Source: Actinomycetota bacterium (GTDB lineage: Bacteria > Actinomycetota > Acidimicrobiia > Acidimicrobiales > Microtrichaceae). Taken from it: a stretch of DNA of 64,000 nucleotides. The stretch lies in the NCBI GenBank assembly GCA_016703525.1, contig JADJBW010000011.1, positions 50,266-114,265 on the forward strand. Direction: 5' to 3'. The translations under genes were made by a program, and so were the position numbers. Below are positions 16,785 through 25,993 of this stretch, in pieces. The notes under the pieces were generated by a model. That model did no database searches. It saw only the letters and a list, made by a program, of their open reading frames with translations, and was not told the origin of the DNA. Positions within the stretch are counted from its first letter, which is position 1. Every line of letters starts with the position of its first letter.

Positions 16785-16957
16785 GTGGGTCGGTGATTGG
16801 GCCCAGTTCGGGCGGTATCGGGCCCGCGCTGTCGAATTGGGCCGATCTGCCAACGCTGTGGGTCGGTGGTTGGGCCCAGTTCGGACGGTATCGGGCCCGC
16901 GCTGTCGAATTGGGCCGATCTGCCAACGCTGTGGGTCGGTGATTGGGCCCAGTTCGG
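16785..16957. repeat. Tandem 73-bp palindromic repeat array
   Basis: A 73-bp unit beginning GTGGGTCGGTGATTGGGC starts at 16785, 16858 and 16931 (about 2.3 copies, nearly identical). Each junction carries TGGGCCGATC, 12 bases, GGGTCGG, 6 bases, GGCCCAGTTCGG. The same 47-bp arrangement with the same spacing recurs at 51401-51447, so this is a dispersed repeat family. It fills the 266-bp gap between the divergent aldehyde dehydrogenase and coaE. Confidence 0.85.
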
Positions 16958-17020
16958 TGAGAGCGACGGCCCGGGTGACGGCATCGGTGCCCGCGCCGGG
17001 GCGGTCGCCGGGCAAGCCAG

Positions 17021-17026
17021 TATTCT
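17021..17026 (+). promoter_or_regulatory. -10-like hexamer of leaderless start (TATTCT)
   Basis: TATTCT ends 8 bases before the coaE ATG at 17035; no Shine-Dalgarno lies between. Confidence 0.45.
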
Positions 17027-17034
17027 GCGAACCC

Positions 17035-17646
17035 ATGCTGCTCGTTGGGTTGACCGGGGGGATCGGGTCGGGGAAGACGTCGGTGTCGTCGCGGCTCGCC
17101 GAGCGCGGCGCGGTGGTCGTCGATGCCGACGCGATCGTGCGCGAGCTGCAGGCGCCAGGCCAGGCAGTGCTCGCTGCGATGGTGGAGCGGTTCGGCGAGT
17201 CGATTCTGCTGCCCGACGGGTCGCTCGACCGCCAGGCAGTTGCCGACCTGGTGTTCAACGACGACGCTGCCCGCGCCGATCTGGGAGCGATCGTGCATCC
17301 GGCGGTGCGCGATGAGATCGCCCGGCGCGTGCTCGATCAGGCCGATACCGACAACGTGGTGATACTCGACATCCCGCTGCTCGCCGAATCGGGGTGGGAC
17401 GGGATCGCCGGGACGATCGTCGTCGACCTCGACCCCGAGATCGCGGTGCAGCGGCTCGTCGAGTTCCGGGGATTCGCTGAGGCCGATGCTCGTGCCCGCA
17501 TCGCCACGCAGGCGAGCCGCGAGGAACGGCTGGCCAAGGCATCGGTCGTGGTCGACAACTCGCTCGATCTCGAACACCTCGAGGCGGAGGTCGACAAGGT
17601 CTGGGCATGGATCGAGTCGCAGCGCACGGCGCAGCGCGACGCCTGA
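17035..17646 (+). CDS. coaE: Dephospho-CoA kinase
   Basis: 203 residues; adds the 3' phosphate in the last step of coenzyme A synthesis. The P-loop GLTGGIGSGKTSVSS is at residues 5-19, followed by DADAIVRELQAPG and the substrate segment VHPAVRDEI and DIPLLAESG. Length is standard for the single-domain enzyme; the long C-terminal extension of mycobacterial CoaE is absent. uvrB lies downstream beyond two lipoprotein genes; coaE next to uvrB is common in actinobacteria. Confidence 0.95.
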   Translation: MLLVGLTGGIGSGKTSVSSRLAERGAVVVDADAIVRELQAPGQAVLAAMVERFGESILLPDGSLDRQAVADLVFNDDAARADLGAIVHPAVRDEIARRVLDQADTDNVVILDIPLLAESGWDGIAGTIVVDLDPEIAVQRLVEFRGFAEADARARIATQASREERLAKASVVVDNSLDLEHLEAEVDKVWAWIESQRTAQRDA

Positions 17647-17714
17647 GGCCCGTGGGCCGGCCTGCCGCGGAGTGGCGAGGTGGCCGTCGGCAGCCAAGCC
17701 CGGTGACGGCCGTA

Positions 17715-18362
17715 ATGAAGAGAACCATCGGATTCCTTGCCGTGGCGACGCTATTGATGTGTGGATGTGGCGAACAGATCAGGCTCTCCTCGGCTGAGTC
17801 GTCGAGTCCGCCAAGTCCGGCTGTCGATCAATCCAGGTCGCTCGACTGCGCTGGGGAACGGGGCGAGATCGAAGCGTTCGCTAGAGGTATCAAGAACTCG
17901 CCTTTCGAACAGACATCCGACCCGCGGCATTTTGGGTCGAGCGCTGAGCTGCTGGCGGCCTCGCCGGAGGGCACTCGCCTGTCACTCGGTCGGATCGCCG
18001 GGGTACGCATCGCACGACGAACGATCGACGTCGCCCCCAAACCTCCAAGAGAGGTGCAGTTGGAGGCGTCCGAAATCGTGGTGACGATCGAGGCGGGCGA
18101 GGAGAGTGGAACGGCCCCGATCGTATGGGCCGTCGGAGGTGCCGAGGTCGTGAACGCCGCGCCGGCGGTGCCGGTTGGTCTGGACGGCCTCGTCGGTGCG
18201 TGTGCTGTGTTTGTCGAACTGCCCCCGGGTTCGCCGGTGCCGTTGGCATCCCGCGTCGTTGCCGTGGCAGGACGCGACCATGTGCCGATCTCGGCGAGCG
18301 CACCGTTCGACAAGTTGGTCGCCGCGGCGTCAGCCATCGACGAGATCACTGGGGCGAGGTGA
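17715..18362 (+). CDS. Putative lipoprotein, unknown function
   Basis: 215 residues starting MKRTIGFLAVATLLMCGCGE, a short signal peptide with a plausible lipobox ending at Cys18. The mature part is Ser/Pro-rich at first, then a compact beta-rich domain with two cysteines (near residues 45 and 160). I do not recognise a family. A GTG at 17703 could add four residues. The stop is followed after one base by a second lipoprotein gene, so the two are co-transcribed between coaE and uvrB. Confidence 0.65.
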   Translation: MKRTIGFLAVATLLMCGCGEQIRLSSAESSSPPSPAVDQSRSLDCAGERGEIEAFARGIKNSPFEQTSDPRHFGSSAELLAASPEGTRLSLGRIAGVRIARRTIDVAPKPPREVQLEASEIVVTIEAGEESGTAPIVWAVGGAEVVNAAPAVPVGLDGLVGACAVFVELPPGSPVPLASRVVAVAGRDHVPISASAPFDKLVAAASAIDEITGAR

Positions 18363-18363
18363 C

Positions 18364-19115
18364 GTGATAACCCGTTTGGGGCTTGCTGTTCTCGGGGTAT
18401 GCCTGCTGGGCGCGTGCGGCAATGAGTCGTCAGACCCTCTCGGAAGCGGTCGTTCTGGCTCCACCGAATCTGCAACTCGACCGATCGTTGCCGACGGACA
18501 ACTGAAGACTCCTTCGGTGACGGGACTCGCGGAGACCATGGGGGCGCTGAGCGTGGTTGATGCAGTAGTGGTCGACCACATCGATGTCCCGGTGGGCGTG
18601 CCCTACGCAACCGCGTCCGAGTCGCGAACCGTGTGTGAGTTGAAGGTCACCAAGACGATCGCCGGCCCCGAGGTCGTCAGCGCCCTCGTCGGGTGCGCCT
18701 TCCCAGATCGAGTGGTGCCATCGGACGATGCCGAGCAGTACCGACAAGCGAAGGAGAAGGGAATTCTCCCGGATGACTCGGATCCCGCTGCCGTCTCCAT
18801 GCTGCCGAAGGTCGCCTGGCCCGTCGGTACGGCCAGCGTGTTCGTCATCTCGCCGGTCGTCGGGCGCCGAGCGACGTTCAGGGAGACCTCTCTCGCGACC
18901 CGGTGCTGCTCGACGACGGCGGGCCGGCGCAGTGCCGCTCTCCCGAGGCACCTCCTTCGGCCGAAAGTGCGCATTTCAACGACGAACTCACCGTGGGGGT
19001 CGCCGATCTGGTTCGTCTGAACGAGCTGTTCATCGAGTCACGACCCGAGCGCGACGCGGCCGGCGCCGCGGAAATCGACGCGATCAAAGCCCGCTGGGCG
19101 GGCGCGGACAATTGA
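18364..19115 (+). CDS. Second putative lipoprotein, frameshifted
   Basis: GTG start, signal peptide ITRLGLAVLGVCLLGACGN with a textbook lipobox LGAC. The mature protein has a pair of cysteines (CELKV and VGCAFPD, about 25 residues apart) that may form a disulfide. The frame breaks near 18882-18886: one missing base in the CAGGGAGACC stretch, after which the frame VLLDDGGPAQCRSPEAPPSA continues to a natural stop at 19115. Corrected length about 250 residues. Family not recognised; paired with the preceding lipoprotein. Confidence 0.6.
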
Positions 19116-19210
19116 TCGTCGGTATCGCGCCGCAGTCGTTGGGGAGGGCGATTGGGGAGGCCCAGCGCGCCGGTCGACTCGGTGCCGATCTCGCTGTCGG
19201 AGGCCATCGG

Positions 19211-19216
19211 TAGCAT
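19211..19216 (+). promoter_or_regulatory. -10-like hexamer of leaderless start (TAGCAT)
   Basis: TAGCAT ends 8 bases before the uvrB ATG at 19225. No LexA box of the CGAAC-N4-GTTCG form is visible upstream, unlike uvrA. Confidence 0.45.
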
Positions 19217-19224
19217 CGGCTGCG

Positions 19225-21294
19225 ATGAGTGACCTGAGCCCGGCGGCCGATGAGCGTTCGAGCAAACCCTTCGTGGTTCGCTCCGAGTTCCAACCGGCGG
19301 GCGACCAGCCCAAAGCCATCGGCGAGTTGGCCGACGGCGTGTGGCGGGGCGAACGGTTCCAGACCCTGCTCGGGATCACGGGCTCGGGAAAGTCGGCGAC
19401 CATCGCGTGGACGATCGAGCAGGTTCAACGCCCGACGCTGGTGCTCGCCCCCAACAAATCGCTCGCCGCGCAGCTCGCAACCGAGTTCCGCGAGTTCTTC
19501 CCCGACAACCGGGTCGAGTACTTCGTCTCGTACTACGACTACTACCAGCCCGAGGCGTACATCGCGTCGAGCGACACCTACATCGAGAAGGACTCGTCGG
19601 TGAACGACGAGATCGATCGGCTGCGCCACTCCGCCACCGCGTCGCTGCTCACGCGGCGCGATGTGATCGTCGTCGCGTCGGTCAGCTGCATCTACGGCCT
19701 CGGGTCGCCCGAGGAATATTCCGGCAAGCTCCTGTCGCTGCGCGTGGGAGACGAGATCGAGCAGCGGGCGGTGCTGCGCCAACTGGTCAACATGCAGTAC
19801 GAGCGCAACGAGATGAACCTGATCCGCGGCAAGTTCCGGGTGAAGGGCGATGTGCTCGAGATCCATCCGGCGTACGACGAGACGGCGATTCGGGTCGAGC
19901 TGTTCGGCGACGAGATCGAGACGATCACGGTCGTCGACCCGCTCACCGGCGATCGGGTGCGCACGCTCGACGAGTTCGTGCTGTTCCCCGCCACGCACTA
20001 CTCGGCCTCCGACGATCGGCTGCGCACGGCGGTCACGCGCATCGAGGCCGAGCTGCAGGAGCGGCTGGCGTACTTCGAGCGCGAGGGCAAGCTGCTCGAG
20101 GCCCAGCGGCTGCGCATGCGAACGCAGTACGACTTGGAGAACATCGCCGAGATGGGGTTCTGCAACGGCATCGAGAACTACTCGGCGCCGATCGACGGCC
20201 GAGCTCCCGGCGAGCCGCCGTTCACGCTGCTCGACTTCTTCCCGCGCGACTACCTGACCATCATCGACGAGTCCCACGTCACGATCCCGCAGCTGCACGG
20301 GCAGTACGAAGGTGACCGAAGCCGGAAGAACACGCTGATCGAGCACGGGTTCCGGCTTCCGTCCGCCGCCGACAACCGACCGTTGCGCTTCGAGGAATGG
20401 GTCGAACGGGCGGGCCAGACGATCTTCCTCTCGGCCACGCCCAGCCCGTGGGAGCGGGAGCACTCCGGCCAGATCGTGGAGCAGGTCGTGCGGCCGACCG
20501 GCCTCGTCGACCCGGAGGTCGCGGTGATCCCCACGAAGGGGCAGATCGACGACCTGGTGGCTCGGATCAACGCCAAGGTGACCGCTGGCGATCGTGTGCT
20601 CGTCACGACGCTCACCAAGAAGATGGCCGAGGACCTCACCGACTATCTGCTGGAGCTGGGCATTCGGGTGCGGTACCTCCACTCGGAGGTCGACACGATC
20701 GCTCGCATCGAACTGATCCGCGACCTCAGGCTCGGCGACTTCGACGTGTTGGTCGGCATCAACTTGTTGCGCGAGGGCCTCGACATTCCCGAGGTGTCGC
20801 TTGTGGCGATCCTCGACGCCGACAAGGAGGGCTTCCTGCGCTCCGAAACCTCGCTGATCCAGATGATCGGTCGCGCCGCCCGAAACGTCGACGGCGAGGT
20901 GATCATGTACGCCGACAACGTGACCGCCTCGATGCAACGTGCCATCTCCGAGACCAACCGGCGCCGCGCCGTGCAGGTCGCGTACAACGCCGAGCACGGG
21001 ATCGAGCCGACGACCATTCGCAAGGCCGTGAACGACATCCTGGCCGACCTCCGCGGTACCGACGCGTCGGCGCCGGTACCGGGCGGCGATCGTCGTCGTC
21101 AGCGGGCGGGCCGCCCGACGGTGCGCGAAGAGTTCCGCGAGCTGGCGCCGCAGGACCTCGGCCGGCTCATCCAAACCCTCGAGGACGAGATGCACGAAGC
21201 ATCCGCCGACCTGCGCTTCGAGTACGCGGCGCGCCTACGCGACGAGATCAAGGAACTCAAGCGCGAACTGCGCGACGCCGGCGTCGCCGGATAG
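19225..21294 (+). CDS. uvrB: Excinuclease ABC subunit B
   Basis: 689 residues; the DNA-loaded helicase-like subunit of nucleotide excision repair. Walker A is LLGITGSGKSATIAW (residues 48-62), the beta-hairpin follows in YFVSYYDYYQPEAYI, the Walker B-type IDESHVT lies about residue 350, helicase motif VI is in QMIGRAARNVDGEV, and the C-terminal UvrC-interacting UVR motif (about residues 640-680) holds LIQTLEDEMHEASADLRFEY. Full length and intact. It stands as a single gene. Confidence 0.98.
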   Translation: MSDLSPAADERSSKPFVVRSEFQPAGDQPKAIGELADGVWRGERFQTLLGITGSGKSATIAWTIEQVQRPTLVLAPNKSLAAQLATEFREFFPDNRVEYFVSYYDYYQPEAYIASSDTYIEKDSSVNDEIDRLRHSATASLLTRRDVIVVASVSCIYGLGSPEEYSGKLLSLRVGDEIEQRAVLRQLVNMQYERNEMNLIRGKFRVKGDVLEIHPAYDETAIRVELFGDEIETITVVDPLTGDRVRTLDEFVLFPATHYSASDDRLRTAVTRIEAELQERLAYFEREGKLLEAQRLRMRTQYDLENIAEMGFCNGIENYSAPIDGRAPGEPPFTLLDFFPRDYLTIIDESHVTIPQLHGQYEGDRSRKNTLIEHGFRLPSAADNRPLRFEEWVERAGQTIFLSATPSPWEREHSGQIVEQVVRPTGLVDPEVAVIPTKGQIDDLVARINAKVTAGDRVLVTTLTKKMAEDLTDYLLELGIRVRYLHSEVDTIARIELIRDLRLGDFDVLVGINLLREGLDIPEVSLVAILDADKEGFLRSETSLIQMIGRAARNVDGEVIMYADNVTASMQRAISETNRRRAVQVAYNAEHGIEPTTIRKAVNDILADLRGTDASAPVPGGDRRRQRAGRPTVREEFRELAPQDLGRLIQTLEDEMHEASADLRFEYAARLRDEIKELKRELRDAGVAG

Positions 21295-21346
21295 TTGCTC
21301 CGGCGGTCGCTCGGCGGCGCTCAGGGGCAGCGGTCGGGCTCGCGGC

Positions 21347-23834
21347 TCAGTCGACCGCGAGGGCGTCGAGCACGTTGAACTTGGTGACGCGGCGGGTCGC
21401 CGGAATCGATGCGACGAGACCAACGAGAACCCCGGCCGCGAACACCCACGCGAGCTTGGACGGTGCGAACGACACGGCCCCCAGGTCGGTGGAGCGGAGC
21501 AACAGCCATGCGAGCAGCGATCCGATCGCAATGCCGGTGGTGGTGCCGAGCAGAGCGATCAGCACGGCCTCGATCCGCACCATGCGGCGAACCTCCCGCG
21601 CCGACATGCCGACGGCCCGGAGCAGGCCGAGTTCGCGTCGCCGTTCGAAGGTCGACAGGCTGAGCGTGTTGACGATGCCGATCAATGCGATCACGACGCT
21701 CATGCCGAGCAGGCCGTTCACGGCGTTGATCATGAAGTCGAACACCGTGCCGATCATCTGGCCGATGAAGTTGCCCTTCTGGACGAACACGTTGGCGTAG
21801 TCGCGGGTCAGGTCGGCGATCGCCTTGTCGACATCGTCGACCTTCGATGGCGAGACGGCGACCATCGCGGCTTTCACCGGCGCCCCGGGGTCGATCGCGT
21901 CGAGCGTGGACGGCGCGACGATGACGCCCGCCTGGAACGTGTCGAAGGTGGGCTCGAGGATCGCCCGCACGGGCAGTTCGATCGTTCGGCCGTCCAGCGC
22001 CGTCATGGCGATGGTGTCGCCGAGCTTGACCGGCGTCCGGGAGAACGACGAGACAGCCGCTCCGTCGCCGAGATCGTCGAGCGAGCCCGCCGAGGTCTTG
22101 AAGCCGATGGCTGCCAACTGCGCCGGGTCGGCCGACGTGATGGCGTCGGGGTGACCGTCGCGCCGCGTCGCGAACGACCGCATCGGCACGAACGCCGTGA
22201 CCCCGTCGAGCTTCGCGGCGCCGGTCAGCACCGGCTCGGGCAGCGCGCCGGTCGGCGTGCCGAGCACGAAGTCGGCCGTCGACAGGTCGTTGAGCGAATC
22301 GACCGACCAGCGTTTGAGGCTGTTCCCCGAGATGGTGACCAGCGTCACGAGGAACACCCCGATCACGAGCGCGTTCACCGTGTTCGACGTCCGCTTGGGC
22401 TGGCGAGCGAGGTTCTGCGAACCGAGCCGCCCGGCGATCCCGAGGGCGCGAGCCAACGCGCCCGTCGCTTTGGAGAACACCACGGCGAGCGCCGGTCCTG
22501 CCATGAACGTGCCGATCAGCGCGAACGCGGCGCCAACCGCGAGCAGCACACCGTTGGTGGTGGCCATTCCGGCGACTCCGAGCACCACCAGCACCGCGGC
22601 GACGATCGTTCGCACCTTCGGCGCCTTGGCCGACTCGACCGCCGCCTCGCGCATCGCCGCGACCGGCGCCGTGCGCCCCGCACGGAACGACGGTATGAGC
22701 ACGGCGATGAAGGTGACACCCACGCCGACGATCAGTCCCTGGAGAAGAATCGACGTGGTGAACACGGGCCGCGACGGTGGCAGGCCGAGGTCGAGCCGCT
22801 TCAGAACCCACGACAACAACACGGTGAGGCCCGTGCCCGCGGCGAGCCCGGCGAGGCTGCCGATGAGGCCGATCACGAGGCCCTCCGCCTGGAGCGACCG
22901 GCGAATCTGGCGAGGGGTCGCAGCGATGGCCCGCATGAGCGCGACTTCGCGGATCCGCTGGGTGACGACGACAGCGAACGTGTTGTAGATCACGAAGGCG
23001 CAGACGAAGATCGCCAGCCCACTGAACCCCTGCAACACGGGGCGAAGCATCGAGGAACGTGCTGAACGCCTCCTTCTGCGTGTCGCAAAGGCGCTCCCGG
23101 TCTGCACGCGAACCGTGTCCGGTGCCACGCGCTTCAGCGAGTCGACGAGCGCCCGTTCGGTGGTGCCGGGGGTCGCCGCAACGAGAATCGTGGAGTACGC
23201 GGCCTCGCCGTCGCCGATCACGCTGAAGACCCATGGCTCGGCCGCCGTGACGGTGCCGCTCTGGTCCGCCGAGTCGGAGTTCCCGAATCGCGTGATGCCG
23301 ACCACCTTCACCTTGGCACCGCCGGCCGCGGTCGCGATGCCGACCGACGAGCCCACGTCGAGGCCTTCCTCGTCGGCGGTCTTCGCGTCGATCGCGATCT
23401 CCCGTTCGGCCTTCGGGGCGCGACCTCGCACGATCGTGAGCGGGTTGAGCGCCTCATCCGCGATCCAGTTCCGCACGATGGGCCCGATGTCGAACGGGCT
23501 GTCGCCGGGGGTCGCCGTCGTGTCGTCGGTGAAGCGCGTGATGCCCATCGCCTCGCCGGCGACGGCCCGCACGCCGTCGACGCCGGCGATGTCCTCCGCG
23601 ATCCCGTTGGGAAGCTCGGAGCGGCTGAATCCGGCGTCGTCCTCCACCACCTGAGGTGATCGCGGCCGACACGTCGGCGTACTGCTCGTCGACCTCACCG
23701 CCGAGCGACCGCTCGATCGACGTGGTCAGCATCGACCCGGCGGTCAGGAACGACACGCCGACGGCGATCGCGATCAGCGTCGCGATGAAGCGGGCAAGGT
23801 TGGCCCGAACCTGTTTGAACGCGATCGACCACAT
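21347..23834 (-). CDS. MacB/FtsX-type ABC permease, three frameshifts
   Basis: About 828 residues when corrected. MWSIAFKQVRANLARFIATL begins the first membrane helix, an extracytoplasmic domain follows, then two FtsX-like four-helix blocks (near ALMRAIAATPRQIRRSLQAE and ELGLLRAVGMSAREVRRM). Frame breaks: near 23655 (AAIT then QVVEDDAGFS), near 23085, and a compensating one near 23047, leaving about 13 codons between the last two out of frame (expected TQKEAFSTFLDA). The start lies 1 bp after the ATPase stop. Such exporters move lipoproteins, peptides or lipids out of the membrane. Three indels in one gene favour sequencing errors. Confidence 0.88.
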
Positions 23835-23835
23835 C

Positions 23836-24585
23836 TCAGCTGCCCAGTCCCTTCATCCGGTCGAGCACCGAATCGACCGTCGGTCCCTCGATCCAATCGA
23901 CGATTCGGCCGTCCGCGAGGAACAGCACCGCATCGGCCATCGCTGCGGCGGTGGGGTCGTGGGTGACGATCACCACGGTCCGGCCCCACTCGTCGACGGC
24001 GCGCCGCAGAAAGCCGAGGATCTCGGCGCTCGCACGCGAGTCGAGGTTGCCGGTCGGCTCGTCGCCGAACACCAGCGGCGGGTTCGCGATGAGCGCCCGG
24101 GCGACGGCGACACGTTGCTGTTGCCCACCCGAGAGTTGCGCCGGGCGGTGCGTCAGGCGATCCCGGAGGCCGACGACATCGATCACCCGATCGAAATGCT
24201 CCCGATCGACCTTCTGCTTCGCCAGCGTGAGCGGCAGCAGGATGTTCTCCTCGGCCGTGAGCGAGCGAACCAGGTTGAACGACTGGAAGATGAAGCCGAC
24301 CTGGTCCCGTCGCAACAGAGTGAGGGCGGTCGGATCGAGACGGGTGATCTCGGTAGCGCCGATGAACGCCCGACCGGCGGTGAGCGTGTCGAGGCCGGCA
24401 GCGCACTGCATGAGCGTCGACTTGCCCGAGCCGGACGGACCCATGATTGCCGTGAATCGGCCCTGGGGGAACCCGACGGTCACGCCGTCGAGCGCCCGGA
24501 CGTCGCCGTCGGGGGTTGGGTAGATCTTGTAGGCGTCGTACACCGACGCCGCGATCGGGGTCGATCCGGGGGCGGGCTCGGGCAT
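23836..24585 (-). CDS. ABC transporter ATPase, LolD/MacB type
   Basis: 249 residues. Walker A MGPSGSGKSTLMQ, Q-loop FIFQSFNLVRSLT, signature LSGGQQQRVAVARAL, Walker B LVFGDEPTGNLDS, H-loop VIVTHDP. It powers the FtsX-type permease encoded immediately downstream. ATG at 24585 is used; a GTG 9 codons upstream (24612) is possible and neither has a clear Shine-Dalgarno. Two-gene operon. Confidence 0.92.
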   Translation of the reverse strand: MPEPAPGSTPIAASVYDAYKIYPTPDGDVRALDGVTVGFPQGRFTAIMGPSGSGKSTLMQCAAGLDTLTAGRAFIGATEITRLDPTALTLLRRDQVGFIFQSFNLVRSLTAEENILLPLTLAKQKVDREHFDRVIDVVGLRDRLTHRPAQLSGGQQQRVAVARALIANPPLVFGDEPTGNLDSRASAEILGFLRRAVDEWGRTVVIVTHDPTAAAMADAVLFLADGRIVDWIEGPTVDSVLDRMKGLGS

Positions 24586-24691
24586 GGTGGTTGCGGCGTC
24601 CGCTGAGGTCACGGGGAGTCCGTTTCGGGAGGTGCTCGAGGGCGGAGGGAACAGGGAAGGAACCGGGAGGGAACAGAGAGTGGGGGATCCG

Positions 24692-25801
24692 TCAGTCGAC
24701 GTCGACCGGGCCGAGCACGTCGATCGCCCGATGCCGCAGATAGTGATCTGCGAGCGTGAGCAGCATCGCCGATTCGACGAGGGGGACCGCTCGCGGCACG
24801 ACGCACGGATCGTGTCGTCCGGTCGCGGCGAGGGTAGTGGGCGAACCGTCCCGAGTGACCGTCGCCTGCTCGTGATTGATGGTCGCAGTGGGCTTGAACG
24901 CCGCCCGCAGAACGACGTCGGCACCGTTCGAGATGCCCCCTTGCACGCCGCCGGATCGGTTGGTCGTCGTGCGTGGCCGCCCGTCGGGCCCGGGTTCGAA
25001 CGGATCGTTGTGCTCGCTCCCTCGCATGGCAGCGGCGGCGAAGCCCGACCCGATCTCGATCGCCTTCGTTGCAGGGAGCGACATCACTGCCTTCGCGAGG
25101 TCGGCGTCGAGACGGTCGAAGGCGGGTTCCCCGAGTCCGGCAGGGACCCCGCGGGCCACGCAGGTCACGATGCCACCGACTGAGTCGCCCGCCCGTCGTG
25201 CCGCATCGATCTCGGCGGCGAACCGCTCGGCGAATGCGGGATCGGGGCAGCGGGTCGGGTGCGCCTCGACGTCGGCCATGGCAACGGTTGCCGTGTCGAT
25301 CGCGCTCGCGGCGTCGATGCCGCCGACGGCGGACACCCAGCCGATCACCTCGATTCCGGCGACCGTGCGCAGCAGTTTGCGGGCGATCGCTCCCGCCGCC
25401 ACCCGGGCGATCGTCTCGCGGGCCGACGAGCGCCCGCCCCCGGCGATGGAACGGATGCCGTACTTCGCGTCGTAGGTGAAATCGGCGTGCGACGGCCGAT
25501 ACACGTCGACCAGATGGTCGTAGGCGCCGGACCGGTGGTCGGCGTTCTCGACAACGATCGCTATCGGCGCGCCCGTCGTATAGCCCTTCCACACGCCCGA
25601 AAGGATGCGGCACCGGTCGGCCTCGTCGCGTTGGGTGACGAGGCGGCTCTGACCGGGCCGCCGTCGGTCGAGGTCGGGCTGAATGTCGGACTCGTCGAGC
25701 GGGAGTCGCGGCGGGCATCCGTCGACGATCACGCCGATCGCCGGCCCGTGGGATTCGCCGAACGTGCTCACCCTGAAGAGCACTCCGGTGTGGGAGGACA
25801 T
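24692..25801 (-). CDS. aroC: Chorismate synthase
   Basis: 369 residues; FMN-dependent last step of the shikimate pathway (EPSP to chorismate). Motifs: TFGESHGPAIGVIVDG at the N-terminus, RPSHADFTYDAKYGIR and GGRSSARET in the middle, and GRHDPCVVPRAVPLVESAM near the C-terminus. The ATG at 25801 (MSSHTGVLFRV) is chosen over an in-frame one 13 codons upstream because CATACT lies 6 bases before it, the leaderless pattern seen elsewhere. No other shikimate gene is in the window. Confidence 0.95.
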   Translation of the reverse strand: MSSHTGVLFRVSTFGESHGPAIGVIVDGCPPRLPLDESDIQPDLDRRRPGQSRLVTQRDEADRCRILSGVWKGYTTGAPIAIVVENADHRSGAYDHLVDVYRPSHADFTYDAKYGIRSIAGGGRSSARETIARVAAGAIARKLLRTVAGIEVIGWVSAVGGIDAASAIDTATVAMADVEAHPTRCPDPAFAERFAAEIDAARRAGDSVGGIVTCVARGVPAGLGEPAFDRLDADLAKAVMSLPATKAIEIGSGFAAAAMRGSEHNDPFEPGPDGRPRTTTNRSGGVQGGISNGADVVLRAAFKPTATINHEQATVTRDGSPTTLAATGRHDPCVVPRAVPLVESAMLLTLADHYLRHRAIDVLGPVDVD

Positions 25802-25993
25802 CGCCTCAGTATGGTTCACGTCGATCCGGAATCGGCGCAACCGGCCCGGCGGATCGGAGCGGGCGAATGGGTGGATCCGCCGTGAAGGCGTGGCCCGCCG
25901 GCGCTCAGCGACGACATCTCCGGGGGCGCCCGTCAGCGCCAGCGGTCCGGCCCGAACAGCTCAACGCGAGGCTGGATCGGCCGATGGTGGTGG

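Noticed and set aside
13430..16942. 1170-codon open frame on the plus strand
   Set aside because: It is antisense to the aminotransferase-SCP2 and aldehyde dehydrogenase genes, rich in Arg/Ala/Asp as GC-rich shadows are, and has no domain pattern.
16785..16957. Possible CRISPR array
   Set aside because: The 73-bp units abut with no unique spacers, and the core is a palindrome also found singly at 51.4 kb.
19018..19034. LexA-like GAACGAGCTGTTC upstream of uvrB
   Set aside because: Five-base spacing, inside the coding region of the preceding lipoprotein, and too far from the uvrB start.
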